A stretch of 64,000 nt of DNA, from positions 25,855 through 89,854 of the forward strand of contig NZ_SLVJ01000015.1 in NCBI RefSeq assembly GCF_004345325.1, written 5' to 3'. The stretch is from Acinetobacter calcoaceticus. GTDB lineage: Bacteria; Pseudomonadota; Gammaproteobacteria; Pseudomonadales; Moraxellaceae. Positions 36,279-45,877 of this stretch are shown here, piece after piece. A program made the translations under genes and the position numbers. How positions within the stretch are numbered: position 1 is the first letter of the stretch; each line of letters starts with the position of its first letter. The notes beneath the pieces were generated by a model. That model did no database searches and had not been told where the DNA came from. It saw nothing but the letters and a program-made list of their open reading frames with translations.

Positions 36279-37733
36279 ATGTCAGACGAATTATTAATTA
36301 ATGTCACACCGATGGAATGTCGGGTTGCATTAATTGAAAATGGTACGGTTAATGAATTATTCGTTGAACGTAGCGTGAAAAGAGGGTTGGTCGGTAATAT
36401 TTACAAGGCCAAAGTGGTGCGTGTGCTTCCAGGCATGCAGGCTGCATTTGTCGATATTGGGTTATCGCGTACTGCTTTTTTACATATTAATGATATGGTT
36501 TGGCCGCGGAATCAACCAACGCCCAATGTCTTTGAATTGCTACAACCCGGTCAGATCCTGACCGTACAAGTCATGAAAGATATGTTGGGCACTAAGGGTG
36601 CTCGACTGAGCACAGACCTATCCATACCATCACGTTATCTGGTTCTCATGCCTTATGGCAATTATATCGGTGTCTCTCAGCGGATTGAGTCTGAAGAAGA
36701 GCGTGATCGATTACGCGGTATCGTAGAGGGTATACAGGCGGAGCATCAACTCCCTGGCAGTGTGATTGTGCGCACAGCAGCCGAGGGGATCGATGAAGCT
36801 TCGATTGCACAGGATATGTGCTATTTAGCCAAGCTTTGGGAATATATTCAAAAAAAGAAAAAAATAGCGCTAGTACCATCGCTGATATTTGAAGAATTAC
36901 CCTTACCTCAACGGGTGATCCGTGATTTAGCCAATGAAGAAACGGCGAAAATATATGTCGATTCAAGAGAAGTGCATGCCAAGCTGCAAGAATTTGTGCA
37001 GGAGTTTGTCCCGACGATTCAGGATCGCTTGATTCACTATCCGGGAGAGCGACCGATTTTTGATTTGTACAATGTCGAAGAAGATATCCAAAAAGCCCTG
37101 CAAACCCGAGTAGCACTCAAGTCTGGCGGCTATTTAATGATCGACCAAACTGAAGCGATGACCACGATCGATGTCAATACAGGCTCTTATGTTGGAGGCA
37201 GGAGCCTTGAAGATACTGTGTTTAAAACCAACATGGAATCGACACAGGTCATTGCTCGCCAGCTTCGATTGCGTAACTTAGGTGGGATTATCATTATTGA
37301 TTTTATTGACATGCAAGAGGCAACCCATCGCCAAGAAGTCATGAGTCAATTTGAAAAAATGCTTGAACGCGACCATGCTAAAACCAAAATCACCCAAGTT
37401 TCTGAGTTGGGCTTGGTGGAAATGACCCGTAAACGAACTCGAGAATCTTTAGAACATCTGCTTTGCGAATCTTGTCCGACCTGCCAAGGTCGGGGATATG
37501 TCAAAACTGCAGAGACAGTGTGTTACGAAATCTTTCGAGAGATCTTGAGATACTCGCGTGCATTCCAATCGCAGAGTGGCTTTACTGTTATAGCGGATGC
37601 ATCGGTGATTGATCGATTATTGACGACAGAAGCCCCAGCCGTGGCGGATCTAGAGCATTTCATCAATCGAGTGATTAAATTTCAAGTCGAAAATTTATAC
37701 ACGCAAGAGCAATACGATGTCATTCTGACCTGA
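36279..37733 (+). CDS. rng: Ribonuclease G
   Basis: 484 residues from the ATG at 36279 with TGAG upstream; an in-frame TTG at 36267 is less likely. S1 domain near residues 35-125 (GNIYKAKVVRVLPGMQAAFVDIG split by a short loop), RNase H-like and DNase I-like catalytic parts with Mg ligands in TIDVNTGSYVG and IIIDFIDM, and Zn-link CPTCQGRG. Length matches RNase G rather than RNase E, which has a long tail. Processes 16S rRNA 5' end and turns over mRNA. Follows maf after 230 bp without terminator. Confidence 0.95.
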   Translation: MSDELLINVTPMECRVALIENGTVNELFVERSVKRGLVGNIYKAKVVRVLPGMQAAFVDIGLSRTAFLHINDMVWPRNQPTPNVFELLQPGQILTVQVMKDMLGTKGARLSTDLSIPSRYLVLMPYGNYIGVSQRIESEEERDRLRGIVEGIQAEHQLPGSVIVRTAAEGIDEASIAQDMCYLAKLWEYIQKKKKIALVPSLIFEELPLPQRVIRDLANEETAKIYVDSREVHAKLQEFVQEFVPTIQDRLIHYPGERPIFDLYNVEEDIQKALQTRVALKSGGYLMIDQTEAMTTIDVNTGSYVGGRSLEDTVFKTNMESTQVIARQLRLRNLGGIIIIDFIDMQEATHRQEVMSQFEKMLERDHAKTKITQVSELGLVEMTRKRTRESLEHLLCESCPTCQGRGYVKTAETVCYEIFREILRYSRAFQSQSGFTVIADASVIDRLLTTEAPAVADLEHFINRVIKFQVENLYTQEQYDVILT

Positions 37734-37862
37734 AATTGTAACTAGATTTCGCTTAATCCTTGTTACAACTGAAATTTTACATTTGTTGTCGTTTTAACAA
37801 TACTAGTTTCAGCAAGTAGCCATAGACAATCTCCCTAAAATGTCTTAGCAAGTGAGGATCAA

Positions 37863-38036
37863 ATGAATCTAGGTGAGACAATTACAACACGCGGTTTGAA
37901 GTACGTTTTAGAGTCACAAAACAAGAATACCTGTGTGATGTTAGATGATAACGGTAAAGAAATTCAGATTACAAAGGACATGGTGGTTTCAGTCTGCCAT
38001 CAACTGCTCAATCAATGTCGAAACATTAAAAATTAA
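37863..38036 (+). CDS. Small protein of unknown function, 57 aa
   Basis: An ATG at 37863 is preceded by TGAGGA and followed by 57 codons, then a perfect terminator. The peptide starts MNLGETITTRGLKYVLESQ and has three cysteines and a balanced charge; no membrane helix or signal. Predicted as strand-turn-helix; it resembles no named family I know. The gene has its own ribosome site, a TTGTTA-rich upstream region and terminator, so it is a genuine transcription unit. Confidence 0.75.
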   Translation: MNLGETITTRGLKYVLESQNKNTCVMLDDNGKEIQITKDMVVSVCHQLLNQCRNIKN

Positions 38037-38065
38037 GGGGCCATTTAAGCCCCTTAATTTTTTTT
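38033..38065 (+). terminator. Terminator of the 57-aa gene
   Basis: TTAAGGGGC (38033-38041) with GCCCCTTAA (38049-38057), loop of 7, then eight T. Overlaps the stop codon. Confidence 0.88.
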
Positions 38066-38097
38066 ACTTATCTACGCTTAAACACGGTGATGAATGA

Positions 38098-39666
38098 TTA
38101 AGCCTGTTTTCTAAGTGCATCATCATTCTCGTCATCCGCAGAAACCGCATGTTGATTTTCGGTGTGTTCTACAGCTTCTGAATTCATCTGAGTTGAATCA
38201 ACAGGATCTTTAGTTGGCTTGGTTTTTTTATCAAGTGGGCTTTTCACAGCAGCTTCAGAAACTTTTTTAGCTTTTGCAACTTTAGCCACTTTTTCAATAT
38301 TTTCAGCTACAACTTCTAGACCTATAATCTGCTCGAACTTCTGAATTTCTTCTTCTAGATGTACCAATAAATTTTGCATTTTTGGCAGTGTATTTCGGCA
38401 ACCTGTTAGACCGACTTCAAGTTTGTTCAGATAGCTGGTCATGGTGATATTCAGAGCCTGACCATCTAGCACGATGGAAGCTGGATACAAGGCATCTAGC
38501 TTGGCGCCATTCCAATACAAGGGTTCCCGAGGTCCCGGTACATTAGAAATTACAATATTAAATGCCTGACGCTTCGGAAGCACCCCAGAAAGCATGTTTA
38601 AACCTGCCGCACCATATACAAACGCACTGTAGTTGAGGATTTGGCTTGAGGTCATGCGTTTAAAACGCTGCTTGGAGTTTTGCATGCTTCGACGGATGAT
38701 GGTGAGCCGCTCTAAGGGATCTTCTTTATGTGTGCCAAGATTGGCCAAGATCATGGTGATACGATTACTGACATCGGACTCATCATCACGAATAGAGGCA
38801 GGTACCATGGCAATCAGCGGTTTCAAAGGCAGTGCATTTTGAGTGAGTAGGTAATCCCTGATTGCACCCGAACACACGGCTAACACCACATCATTGATGG
38901 TGACACCTAGCGTTTTTGAAATGTGTTTGAAACGATTTAGGTCAAAAGACTGTGCTGCAAATCGACGTGAAGAACTCACGCGTTGATTGAATAAGCTACA
39001 GGGTGCCTGAAAGGTAGACACATAATCTGGGTTCTTCCCCATTTCCTTAAAGACGGTTTGAAACAATTCCTGAGTGACTTTAGGCGTAGCTTCGATTTGA
39101 TTCTTAATACCCGCAAAAATCTTTTTGATACGTCCGGACTTTGGTTCCTTCGAGCGCTTACTACGTGAGCTTTCAACGCACCAAGGGGGCACGATACGTT
39201 GATCGAGTGGATCTTTAGATAAGGATTTTTCAACCAGACGCATGCCTGCAATACCATCAACCATTGCATGATGTATTTTAAAATACATTGCAAAACGATT
39301 GCCTTCGATCCCTTCAATAATATGACAGGTCCAAAGCGGTTTGGCACGATCGATTAAAGTACTGTGTTCTTGAGAGATATACACCAAAAGTTCACGTATA
39401 CGTCCAGGTTGGGGCAGTGCAATGTGTCTGAAATGATGATCAATATCAAACTCATGATCTTCATCCCAAAATAAACCGTTTAAATGATTGTTAAAAGGAG
39501 GAACCGGTACCGATCTGGAGTCACGAATATCCGTAACCAAATCTTGAATAAAACTTGCTGGCGCATTCTCAGGAATTTGAAATAAAAATAATCCCCCCAC
39601 ATGCATGGGTTGTTGTCTTTTTTCTAATGAAAGAAAAATAAAATCGATCGGGTGTAATGGGCGCAT
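38098..39666 (-). CDS. atfA: Wax ester synthase / diacylglycerol acyltransferase, AtfA type
   Basis: Makes wax esters and triacylglycerols from acyl-CoA. The first ~455 residues read almost like A. baylyi AtfA (MRPLHPIDFIFLSLEKRQQP, HHAMVDG catalytic motif, NDVVLAVCSGA, SNVPGPREPLYWNGA). Start placed at ATG 39666 by that match; a GTG at 39684 is in frame. The protein is 522 residues, with a C-terminal tail of about 65 residues (AKVAKAKKVSEAAVK, then acidic DDENDDA) absent from AtfA. Tail function is unknown. Confidence 0.93.
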   Translation of the reverse strand: MRPLHPIDFIFLSLEKRQQPMHVGGLFLFQIPENAPASFIQDLVTDIRDSRSVPVPPFNNHLNGLFWDEDHEFDIDHHFRHIALPQPGRIRELLVYISQEHSTLIDRAKPLWTCHIIEGIEGNRFAMYFKIHHAMVDGIAGMRLVEKSLSKDPLDQRIVPPWCVESSRSKRSKEPKSGRIKKIFAGIKNQIEATPKVTQELFQTVFKEMGKNPDYVSTFQAPCSLFNQRVSSSRRFAAQSFDLNRFKHISKTLGVTINDVVLAVCSGAIRDYLLTQNALPLKPLIAMVPASIRDDESDVSNRITMILANLGTHKEDPLERLTIIRRSMQNSKQRFKRMTSSQILNYSAFVYGAAGLNMLSGVLPKRQAFNIVISNVPGPREPLYWNGAKLDALYPASIVLDGQALNITMTSYLNKLEVGLTGCRNTLPKMQNLLVHLEEEIQKFEQIIGLEVVAENIEKVAKVAKAKKVSEAAVKSPLDKKTKPTKDPVDSTQMNSEAVEHTENQHAVSADDENDDALRKQA

Positions 39667-39837
39667 AACGTTGGGTTGCCTCACTGCAATAATTTACAAC
39701 AGCTCTTGTATGAGTGTTGGCTTTTTTAGAATTATAAGACTGAAATTCAAGTATAGAACTTTTTAACGCATAAAATCCAAATAATTGTATGAATACTGAG
39801 TATAAAAAGTCATGACAATCATTTCAGTCGTGTTATT

Positions 39838-40569
39838 TTACTTTACATTACCCGCGTGCAATCCGCACTCTTTATGTGTTGCTTCTTCCCACCACCAACG
39901 ACCTTCACGTTCGTGTTGATTGGGGAGTACTGCACGGGTGCAGGGTTCACATCCGATGGAAATAAAACCTTGTTCATGTAGTAAATTATAAGGTATTTCC
40001 ATCATACGTATATAATTCCATACATCTATGCTGCTCCAATTGGCTAAAGGATTATATTTTATCAATTGTTTGCCAATACCTGAAAAACCGCTATCCAATT
40101 GGATGATCGGTAGCTCATTGCGCGTTCCTGGACTTTGATCTTTGCGTTGTCCTGTGATCCAACCATCAAGTGTGGCGAGTTTCTTGCGTAGTGGTTGTAC
40201 TTTTCGGATACCGCAGCATTGTTGATGACCGTCTTGAAAAAAACTGAATAACCCTTTTTGCTGCACCAATTGTTGCACAGCATCCGCTTCAGGAAAGCAA
40301 ATTTCTATATCAATTTTATAATGTGATCTCACTTTTTCGATGAATTGATAGGTTTGGGCATGCAAGCGCCCTGTATCTAAACTAAAAACACGAAAGGGTT
40401 TACCCAGTTGTGAGGCAAGATCGATGAGCACCACATCTTCTGCACCAGAAAAAGATATCGCAATCTCACCTTGTTGGCTTAAGGCCAAATCCATGATTTC
40501 AAGAGGTGATTTATCAAGGTATTCTGACGCAAGCGCATCGATGAAATCGAGTGTGGGAATTGCAGTCAT
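39838..40569 (-). CDS. cysH: Assimilatory adenylylsulfate/phosphoadenylylsulfate reductase
   Basis: Reduces APS (or PAPS) to sulfite. 243 residues. PP-loop [10 protein letters not shown], Cys118-Cys119 (QQCCGIRK) and Cys207/Cys210 (IGCEPCTR) form the 4Fe-4S site that marks APS-type reductases. The redox-active Cys235 is in KECGLH near the C-terminus. No other cys gene is adjacent. 160 bp divergent from thrH. Confidence 0.93.
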   Translation of the reverse strand: MTAIPTLDFIDALASEYLDKSPLEIMDLALSQQGEIAISFSGAEDVVLIDLASQLGKPFRVFSLDTGRLHAQTYQFIEKVRSHYKIDIEICFPEADAVQQLVQQKGLFSFFQDGHQQCCGIRKVQPLRKKLATLDGWITGQRKDQSPGTRNELPIIQLDSGFSGIGKQLIKYNPLANWSSIDVWNYIRMMEIPYNLLHEQGFISIGCEPCTRAVLPNQHEREGRWWWEEATHKECGLHAGNVK

Positions 40570-40769
40570 TTCTGCTCCTGGCAGTTAGCTTGGAAGCTAG
40601 TTGAATCGGTATTTTAAAGTGTTTCTATTTTAATAGAAATGCAATAAAGCTTTTAACACTAAATGATAAAAGCTTATGAAATAAACAGATTTAAAGCTAT
40701 TCAGCTGCAACAAAACAAAAGCTTAATGCTATGATAGTCAAATTTATTTTAGTCAAATTCGGAGCAGTC

Positions 40770-41387
40770 ATGGAAGTCGTTTGTCTTGATTTAGAAGGTG
40801 TATTGGTACCAGAAATCTGGATCAATTTTGCAAAAAAAACCGGCATTAAAGAACTTGAAGCCACGACACGAGACATCCCAGACTATGATGTGTTGATGAC
40901 ACAACGTTTGAATATCTTAAAGCAACATGGTTTGGGTCTAAATGATATCCAAGCCGTGATTGCAGATATGGGGCCATTTCCTGGTGCCAAAGAATTTGTT
41001 GAGTGGTTACGCACCCATTTTCAATTGATTATTCTCTCTGATACTTTTTATGAATTTGCTCATCCCTTAATGCAGCAGTTAGGTTGGCCTACAATTTTCT
41101 GTCATAAGTTGGAAACAGATGAAAAAGGCATGATCACTGCCTATAAACTTCGCCAACCTGATCAAAAGCGTGAGGCGGTTAAAGCCTTGCATGGTCTCAA
41201 CTACCGTGTCATTGCAGCAGGCGATTCTTATAACGATACCACCATGCTCGGTGAGGCAGATCGTGGTTTCCTATTTGATGCTCCTGAAAATGTCATTGCA
41301 GAGTTCCCGCAATTCCCCTCGATTCGTGGCTATGAGGCATTGAAGCAAGCCATCATTGAAGCTTCAGTTCGTGATATTCCTGCTTAA
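40770..41387 (+). CDS. thrH: Phosphoserine phosphatase / homoserine phosphotransferase ThrH
   Basis: 205 residues from ATG 40770, which has GGAG six bases upstream and matches the Pseudomonas ThrH start. HAD motif I CLDLEGVLVPEIW (Asp7; second acid is Glu9, characteristic of ThrH), motif II ILSDTF, motif IV GDSYNDTTML. Transfers phosphate from phosphoserine to homoserine, linking serine and threonine pathways. Monocistronic. Confidence 0.95.
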   Translation: MEVVCLDLEGVLVPEIWINFAKKTGIKELEATTRDIPDYDVLMTQRLNILKQHGLGLNDIQAVIADMGPFPGAKEFVEWLRTHFQLIILSDTFYEFAHPLMQQLGWPTIFCHKLETDEKGMITAYKLRQPDQKREAVKALHGLNYRVIAAGDSYNDTTMLGEADRGFLFDAPENVIAEFPQFPSIRGYEALKQAIIEASVRDIPA

Positions 41388-41395
41388 GCTCTAAG

Positions 41396-41456
41396 ACTTA
41401 AGTATTTAAAATACTTAAGTTTTATAATAAAAAATAGGCGCTTTAAGCGCCTATTT
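41396..41456. terminator. Tandem dyads between thrH and the FadL-type gene
   Basis: First dyad: ACTTAAGTATTT with AAATACTTAAGT (41396-41420), followed by TTTATAAT. Second: AAAATAGGCGCTTT with AAGCGCCTATTTT (41431-41456). The second is bidirectional and ends both convergent genes. Confidence 0.8.
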
Positions 41457-41477
41457 TATTGATATTGCGTTATATGA

Positions 41478-42983
41478 TTAGAAGCGATAACCGAGTTTTA
41501 GACCATATGCAATGGCATTGTTGCCAGAAAAATCTGCTACAAACTCATTGCCACCTGATTGTGCGCCAGTCTGTGCTTTGGCATCACCCAACCAGAAGTA
41601 TTTTACACCACCAGCGATAAACGTTGCTGGGGTAGGGCTATATTGAACGCCTAAACCGACATTCCAGAACCCTTCAGTTGGACCAAGTGTGGTGACTGGA
41701 TTACCTGCACCAGAGTCCCAACCCACTGAGACATTACCTGCCCATTGGTCATTTAATTTACGACCTACGCCTGTAGTCACTGACCACTGATCATCAGAGT
41801 ATTCGACCAAATTAAAGCCATTCGGACGGTTCACTATGCCACCAATCGCTTCAGATACTTTACCGAATTTATGCGGTTGGATGGAGAAGTCTTTCCAGTT
41901 CACCCAGCGAATATTTGCAAAGGCAACTGTGTCAGCCATGATGCCTGACTGCAAGTCAATATTGACCGATTGTGGTGTAGTAATCGTGGTTTTGCCATTT
42001 GATTGAGCAATATTCGCTGCAGCAGCGGCACCATCAGCACCCAGTAAGGCAAGTGCTGAAAGGGTAGGCATATTTTCTCTGATATCCGTTTCGTGGTCGA
42101 TTTCAGAGCGATAAGTTACTGATGCTTTAAGTGCGATTTCGGGTATTTGAAATGCTGCACCGGCTAACCAGCCCACACCACCTGTTTCTTTAATATTTGC
42201 GTCATAGCCGTTATAAAGACTATAGCCTTGGCCTCTTAAACTCACATTACCTTTGACAGTTTGATAGACACCACCGGCAAAGATATTCCAGTTTGTAGTA
42301 GGTTGAAAACCAAATACCATGGAAATATTTTGAGTATCTACTTCAACTTTAGTATTGCCTTTACCTAATGTTGAGTTGGCTTGTGCAATACCTTTATTGA
42401 CTTCATTGCTAATACCTTGCTTTACGCCAGTATCAATTTTGGTTTTAGTCGCTGTATCAGTGTTATAAGCAGCTAAAGTCGCAGCATATTGTGCTTGGCC
42501 TTGCGGCGTAGTGAGGTCAACACCTTGGCCTTTTAACGCTAAACCTACGCGATCACCAGCACTCATGCCATTAAAGGTTTTTTCTACAGTTGATTTTGCA
42601 AGCCCATCAAGAGTCGCTTGTGGTAAAATGGTATTCGTTGGATCTGATACAAAAACATTGTCGCCAGTATATGCTGCTTTGGCTCCAAATGGCTGATCAT
42701 AGAGTAGACCGAAAGAGATTTGGTCAGTCAGTTGTAATTTAAGTGCGGCGTTTGGAAAATAATAGCTATCACCCATATCATTAATTTGACGACGAGTTTC
42801 ACTGGTTCCAGATTCTTTACCTTCCACTGTAGGATCTAGTACCGAAATTCCTGCTTCAAAATAGTTGCCAGGTTGCAAAAAAGCAGACATGGATTGACCT
42901 GAACGGTCAAGCGCAGCTGCAAATACACCAGCTGTTGGCAGAGTAGACAATAGCATAGCAATTGTTAAGGATTTTAATTTCAT
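41478..42983 (-). CDS. FadL/OmpP1 family long-chain fatty acid porin
   Basis: 501 residues with a signal peptide (cleavage near VFA-AA). N-terminal hatch region SGQSMSAFLQPGNYFEAG, then a 14-strand barrel ending GLKLGYRF, with final Phe for BAM. FadL proteins average ~440; the extra length is an Ala/Thr/Lys-rich, probably helical block at about residues 125-205. Takes up fatty acids or hydrophobic compounds; exact substrate unknown. fadE is only ~4 kb away, but in a separate unit. Confidence 0.9.
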   Translation of the reverse strand: MKLKSLTIAMLLSTLPTAGVFAAALDRSGQSMSAFLQPGNYFEAGISVLDPTVEGKESGTSETRRQINDMGDSYYFPNAALKLQLTDQISFGLLYDQPFGAKAAYTGDNVFVSDPTNTILPQATLDGLAKSTVEKTFNGMSAGDRVGLALKGQGVDLTTPQGQAQYAATLAAYNTDTATKTKIDTGVKQGISNEVNKGIAQANSTLGKGNTKVEVDTQNISMVFGFQPTTNWNIFAGGVYQTVKGNVSLRGQGYSLYNGYDANIKETGGVGWLAGAAFQIPEIALKASVTYRSEIDHETDIRENMPTLSALALLGADGAAAAANIAQSNGKTTITTPQSVNIDLQSGIMADTVAFANIRWVNWKDFSIQPHKFGKVSEAIGGIVNRPNGFNLVEYSDDQWSVTTGVGRKLNDQWAGNVSVGWDSGAGNPVTTLGPTEGFWNVGLGVQYSPTPATFIAGGVKYFWLGDAKAQTGAQSGGNEFVADFSGNNAIAYGLKLGYRF

Positions 42984-43425
42984 TTTAATCTTTCCCTAAA
43001 ATTATAAAATGAATAGTTTGAGCACCTGAGGTGGTAAGCTGGAAATAAATCGATTTACACATTTGTTTCTTAATTTACTTCTTTTTACAAAATAGCATAT
43101 AAAAATTGAGAGTAAATACTCTAACTTCAGATTTTTTTAATATTTTGTAAACTGGTTAGTTCATTCAAACTGCTATTGTCTGGTTGATTTATTTTTAATC
43201 AATCAGTTTGCTTTATTAAGCTGGTGGCGTTTCAGTATTTTATTTAAATTAAATATTTAAAAAGTGGATTTATTTTTAAAAGTAGATTTTTTTGCCTGAG
43301 GTTGATGCTGTTTTTATTTTTAAAAGCCACCCCCACTTAATATATTTTTTATCGGTGGGGGAGTGAGTAAATGGGATGATACTAGGGGTCAATAAAATCC
43401 TGAATCCTATTCGGGTTGATCTCAA
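42984..43425. other. 440-bp AT-rich gap without gene
   Basis: Contains the FadL-type gene's promoter region and, near 43330-43361, a possible terminator of the next operon. The remainder is runs of A and T with no coding frame or repeat I can support. Confidence 0.5.
43330..43361 (-). terminator. Possible terminator of the PepSY operon
   Basis: CCCCCAC (43330-43336) with GTGGGGG (43355-43361), 18-base AT loop. On the minus strand it is followed by TGGCTTTTAAAAAT. Weak U-run. Confidence 0.4.
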
Positions 43426-43764
43426 TTAAAGCAGTTGAATAAATGAGCAAAGAAGAAAAGTAGATATGAAACTAATCGTCAAAGTTTTGAAATGGGTTGC
43501 CTGATAACTTAAAAACCAAGCCACAATCAATGCGGCGATGGTTAAAGCACCGAACCAATAACTGATCCCGACACTCGTGCCACGCTGCCAAATGGCAAGG
43601 ATGAGACTGATCACCAAGATCAGCCACCCGATGTATTGTGCGATCCGTGTTTGAGAGGCACTGAGTTCTCGATTAAATACCTGCTTTTGATGTTTGAACA
43701 TGCTGCAAGCCAAATGAATCAAGCCTAAGCTAATCAAACTGTATAGGGTCAAGAACCCGATCAT
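43426..43764 (-). CDS. DUF3325-like small membrane protein
   Basis: 112 residues with four hydrophobic segments (residues 2-20, 42-59, 67-86 and 93-112). Its start overlaps the PepSY gene stop by 4 bases (ATGA). In several proteobacteria this protein follows a PepSY membrane protein in operons linked to siderophore receptors. Biochemical role unknown; assignment rests mainly on context and hydrophobic pattern. Confidence 0.72.
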   Translation of the reverse strand: MIGFLTLYSLISLGLIHLACSMFKHQKQVFNRELSASQTRIAQYIGWLILVISLILAIWQRGTSVGISYWFGALTIAALIVAWFLSYQATHFKTLTISFISTFLLCSFIQLL

Positions 43765-45464
43765 GATTGTGACTCCTGTGCTGACGGATTGAATTTAGCG
43801 GGTGCGACGAGTTTAGATTTTTTCGCAGCAGGGCCTTTGTGGTTTTTAACTTTATAAAAGCTAAACCACAGCAATACACCAATGCTAAGTGACATCAGGT
43901 CAAAGGAGGCAATCATCCATTGTTGCTGAGGAATACTTTGCCAAAGTGCGGCACCGCCTGTCAGTGGATTTAGGAGTGGAATGAGACTATATGCTAGGGC
44001 AGTCAATCCAATCAGTTCTAACCATGCGCTACGTGTAGGGCGCAGTGCTGCATAGACCAGACTGAGCAACCAAACGATAAAGAATATGCGGATTTCCCAA
44101 TCCAAACGTAATTCCATGCCCGATGGGATGAGGCGGTTGGCATAAAAATATCCAGCTACGGCAAGTGGTAAACCAATAATCGCAGCAATGTTGAGGACTT
44201 CAACCATGCGAAAACTAAAAGAGGTATAGCCTTGTTTGAGTTGTTGAGGGGCGCGTTTGACACACCACAAAACCAGGCCAGTCGCGACCATTAAACTGCC
44301 TAAAATCCCAGAGAAAAACAGTAACCAACGTAAGCTGAGATCGACATTGCGCGCTTCATGCAGCACGGTGACCACATTATAGATCCCCATCGGCACTGAG
44401 GTTTTTTGGGGTTCTATCGGTTGTTGATCGAGTTGCCCTGTGACTGCATTAAATTGCAGCTTCGCTAATAGGTTGCGTTCAATCAAACTCTTGGCATAAG
44501 CGGCTTGAAATTCAATGCGGGCATCCACGGTATTCGGTGCAATGATTTGGATCGCACCAATTTGATTGTCTTGCCATTGTGAGTGCACCACAGTCTGCAT
44601 TGGGCCCAGATCTGCCATCGGTGCAACTGCAGCTCGAGGTGGTACTGCAACTGCAGTTGGCGCTTCACGTGCTGCACTTTTTGCTACCGTGCCGTTTGTC
44701 GCTGGGTTCTTCGGTTCAGGTTGCGGTATTGGTAAACCACGCATTTCATAAAAGAAATCAACACTGTTGGGGTAGACCTGCTTCATGCCCCAAGGCATTA
44801 GCATAAACATCAGCAGTAACAAGCCACTAAAGGTAATCATGATGTGAAAAGGCAAGGCAAACACTGCTGTGGCATTGTGTGCATCTAACCATGAACGTTG
44901 ACCTTTGCCAGGTCGAAAGCTAAAGAAGTCTTTAAAGATTTTTTTATGTGTGATTATGCCGCTGACGATGGCAACCAGCATCAACATGGTGGCGATGCCG
45001 ACAAACCAACGCGCCCAAATACGCGGCAGGCCATACAGTTCAAAATGGAAGCGATAGAGAAAACCACCACCACGTGTCTCACGGGCTTGGATGACCTCAC
45101 CTGTGGCACTGTTTATGGTGATTCGTTCACCACCACGACGTGCATTGATATCTTCACCTTGTTTTCTGATATTAAGTTCAGTGCTGGTCTGTCTAGAATT
45201 GGGCAGTTGAATCGTCCAACTGGCGGCGTCTGGCGCATGTTGTTGTAAATAGTTCAGTGCGACTGCGACCTGTTGGCGCTGATCGACACTGGGTACTGAT
45301 TGATGTAATTCGGGTTTCATCCAGACCGTGATTTCATTTTGAAAGAAACTCAAAGTACCAGTGATGAATATGGCATATAGCAACCATCCGAGGATTAGAC
45401 TGGCCCAGGTATGCAGCCATGACATGGATTGGCGTGGTCCCTCGACTTTGGCATCCGTGCGCAT
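43761..45464 (-). CDS. PepSY-associated membrane protein (iron-uptake related)
   Basis: 567 residues from ATG 45464. Four or more membrane helices: near 20-40, around 165-190, 210-235, then a group near 360-540. PepSY-type periplasmic segments lie after the first helix (EGERITINSATGEVIQ-like stretch) and before the second group. A Pro/Ala-rich linker sits around residue 265-285 (REAPTAVAVPPRAAVAPMA). Members are proposed ferri-siderophore reductases or assist iron release in the periplasm; unproved here. Starts just after the DUF3649 gene stop and is preceded in the operon by a Fur-type site. Confidence 0.82.
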   Translation of the reverse strand: MRTDAKVEGPRQSMSWLHTWASLILGWLLYAIFITGTLSFFQNEITVWMKPELHQSVPSVDQRQQVAVALNYLQQHAPDAASWTIQLPNSRQTSTELNIRKQGEDINARRGGERITINSATGEVIQARETRGGGFLYRFHFELYGLPRIWARWFVGIATMLMLVAIVSGIITHKKIFKDFFSFRPGKGQRSWLDAHNATAVFALPFHIMITFSGLLLLMFMLMPWGMKQVYPNSVDFFYEMRGLPIPQPEPKNPATNGTVAKSAAREAPTAVAVPPRAAVAPMADLGPMQTVVHSQWQDNQIGAIQIIAPNTVDARIEFQAAYAKSLIERNLLAKLQFNAVTGQLDQQPIEPQKTSVPMGIYNVVTVLHEARNVDLSLRWLLFFSGILGSLMVATGLVLWCVKRAPQQLKQGYTSFSFRMVEVLNIAAIIGLPLAVAGYFYANRLIPSGMELRLDWEIRIFFIVWLLSLVYAALRPTRSAWLELIGLTALAYSLIPLLNPLTGGAALWQSIPQQQWMIASFDLMSLSIGVLLWFSFYKVKNHKGPAAKKSKLVAPAKFNPSAQESQS

Positions 45465-45465
45465 C

Positions 45466-45828
45466 TTATTGAGCCATCCACTGCAATAGGCCAAATAAAA
45501 TCACACATGGTGTCAGTACACCTAGGCTGGCTTTTAAGGTCTTGTTGACCATGAAGACCCAGATGAAAACACCACAATGGATTACAAATGCAGTCAATGT
45601 TGCTGCCATTACCGCGTTGATACGATCAGCCGAAAACAGCGCTGCGATCATCATGGCGCTTAAGGCTGCAAGCAGATAGCCGCCAAGTAGGGCTAAACCA
45701 AAACGATAAAAAATCATCACCCGATAAGAGATAGCGGTGACTTGTTTTTTTGATTTTTTGGCGCGTGGTACTGAGTGAATCTCAGCAGTAGTGGCGACAT
45801 TGGCATTGGCAACATTGTTCATAGACAT
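45466..45828 (-). CDS. DUF3649-like membrane protein
   Basis: 120 residues; basic N-terminal tail after residue 20 (PRAKKSKKQ), then three or four membrane helices covering ~31-115. First gene of the operon with PepSY and DUF3325 partners, which is the typical iron-linked trio. Two alternative start codons, 45828 and 45822. Function unknown beyond association with iron uptake. Confidence 0.75.
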   Translation of the reverse strand: MSMNNVANANVATTAEIHSVPRAKKSKKQVTAISYRVMIFYRFGLALLGGYLLAALSAMMIAALFSADRINAVMAATLTAFVIHCGVFIWVFMVNKTLKASLGVLTPCVILFGLLQWMAQ

Positions 45829-45858
45829 TTAACTGGGCATACAGTAATCGTGAATGAT

Positions 45859-45877
45859 GCGAATGATAACAATTATT
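45859..45877 (-). promoter_or_regulatory. Candidate Fur box of the PepSY operon
   Basis: GCGAATGATAACAATTATT matches 14 of 19 bases of the GATAATGATAATCATTATC consensus. It ends ~30 nt upstream of the first gene. Supports iron repression of the trio. Confidence 0.65.
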
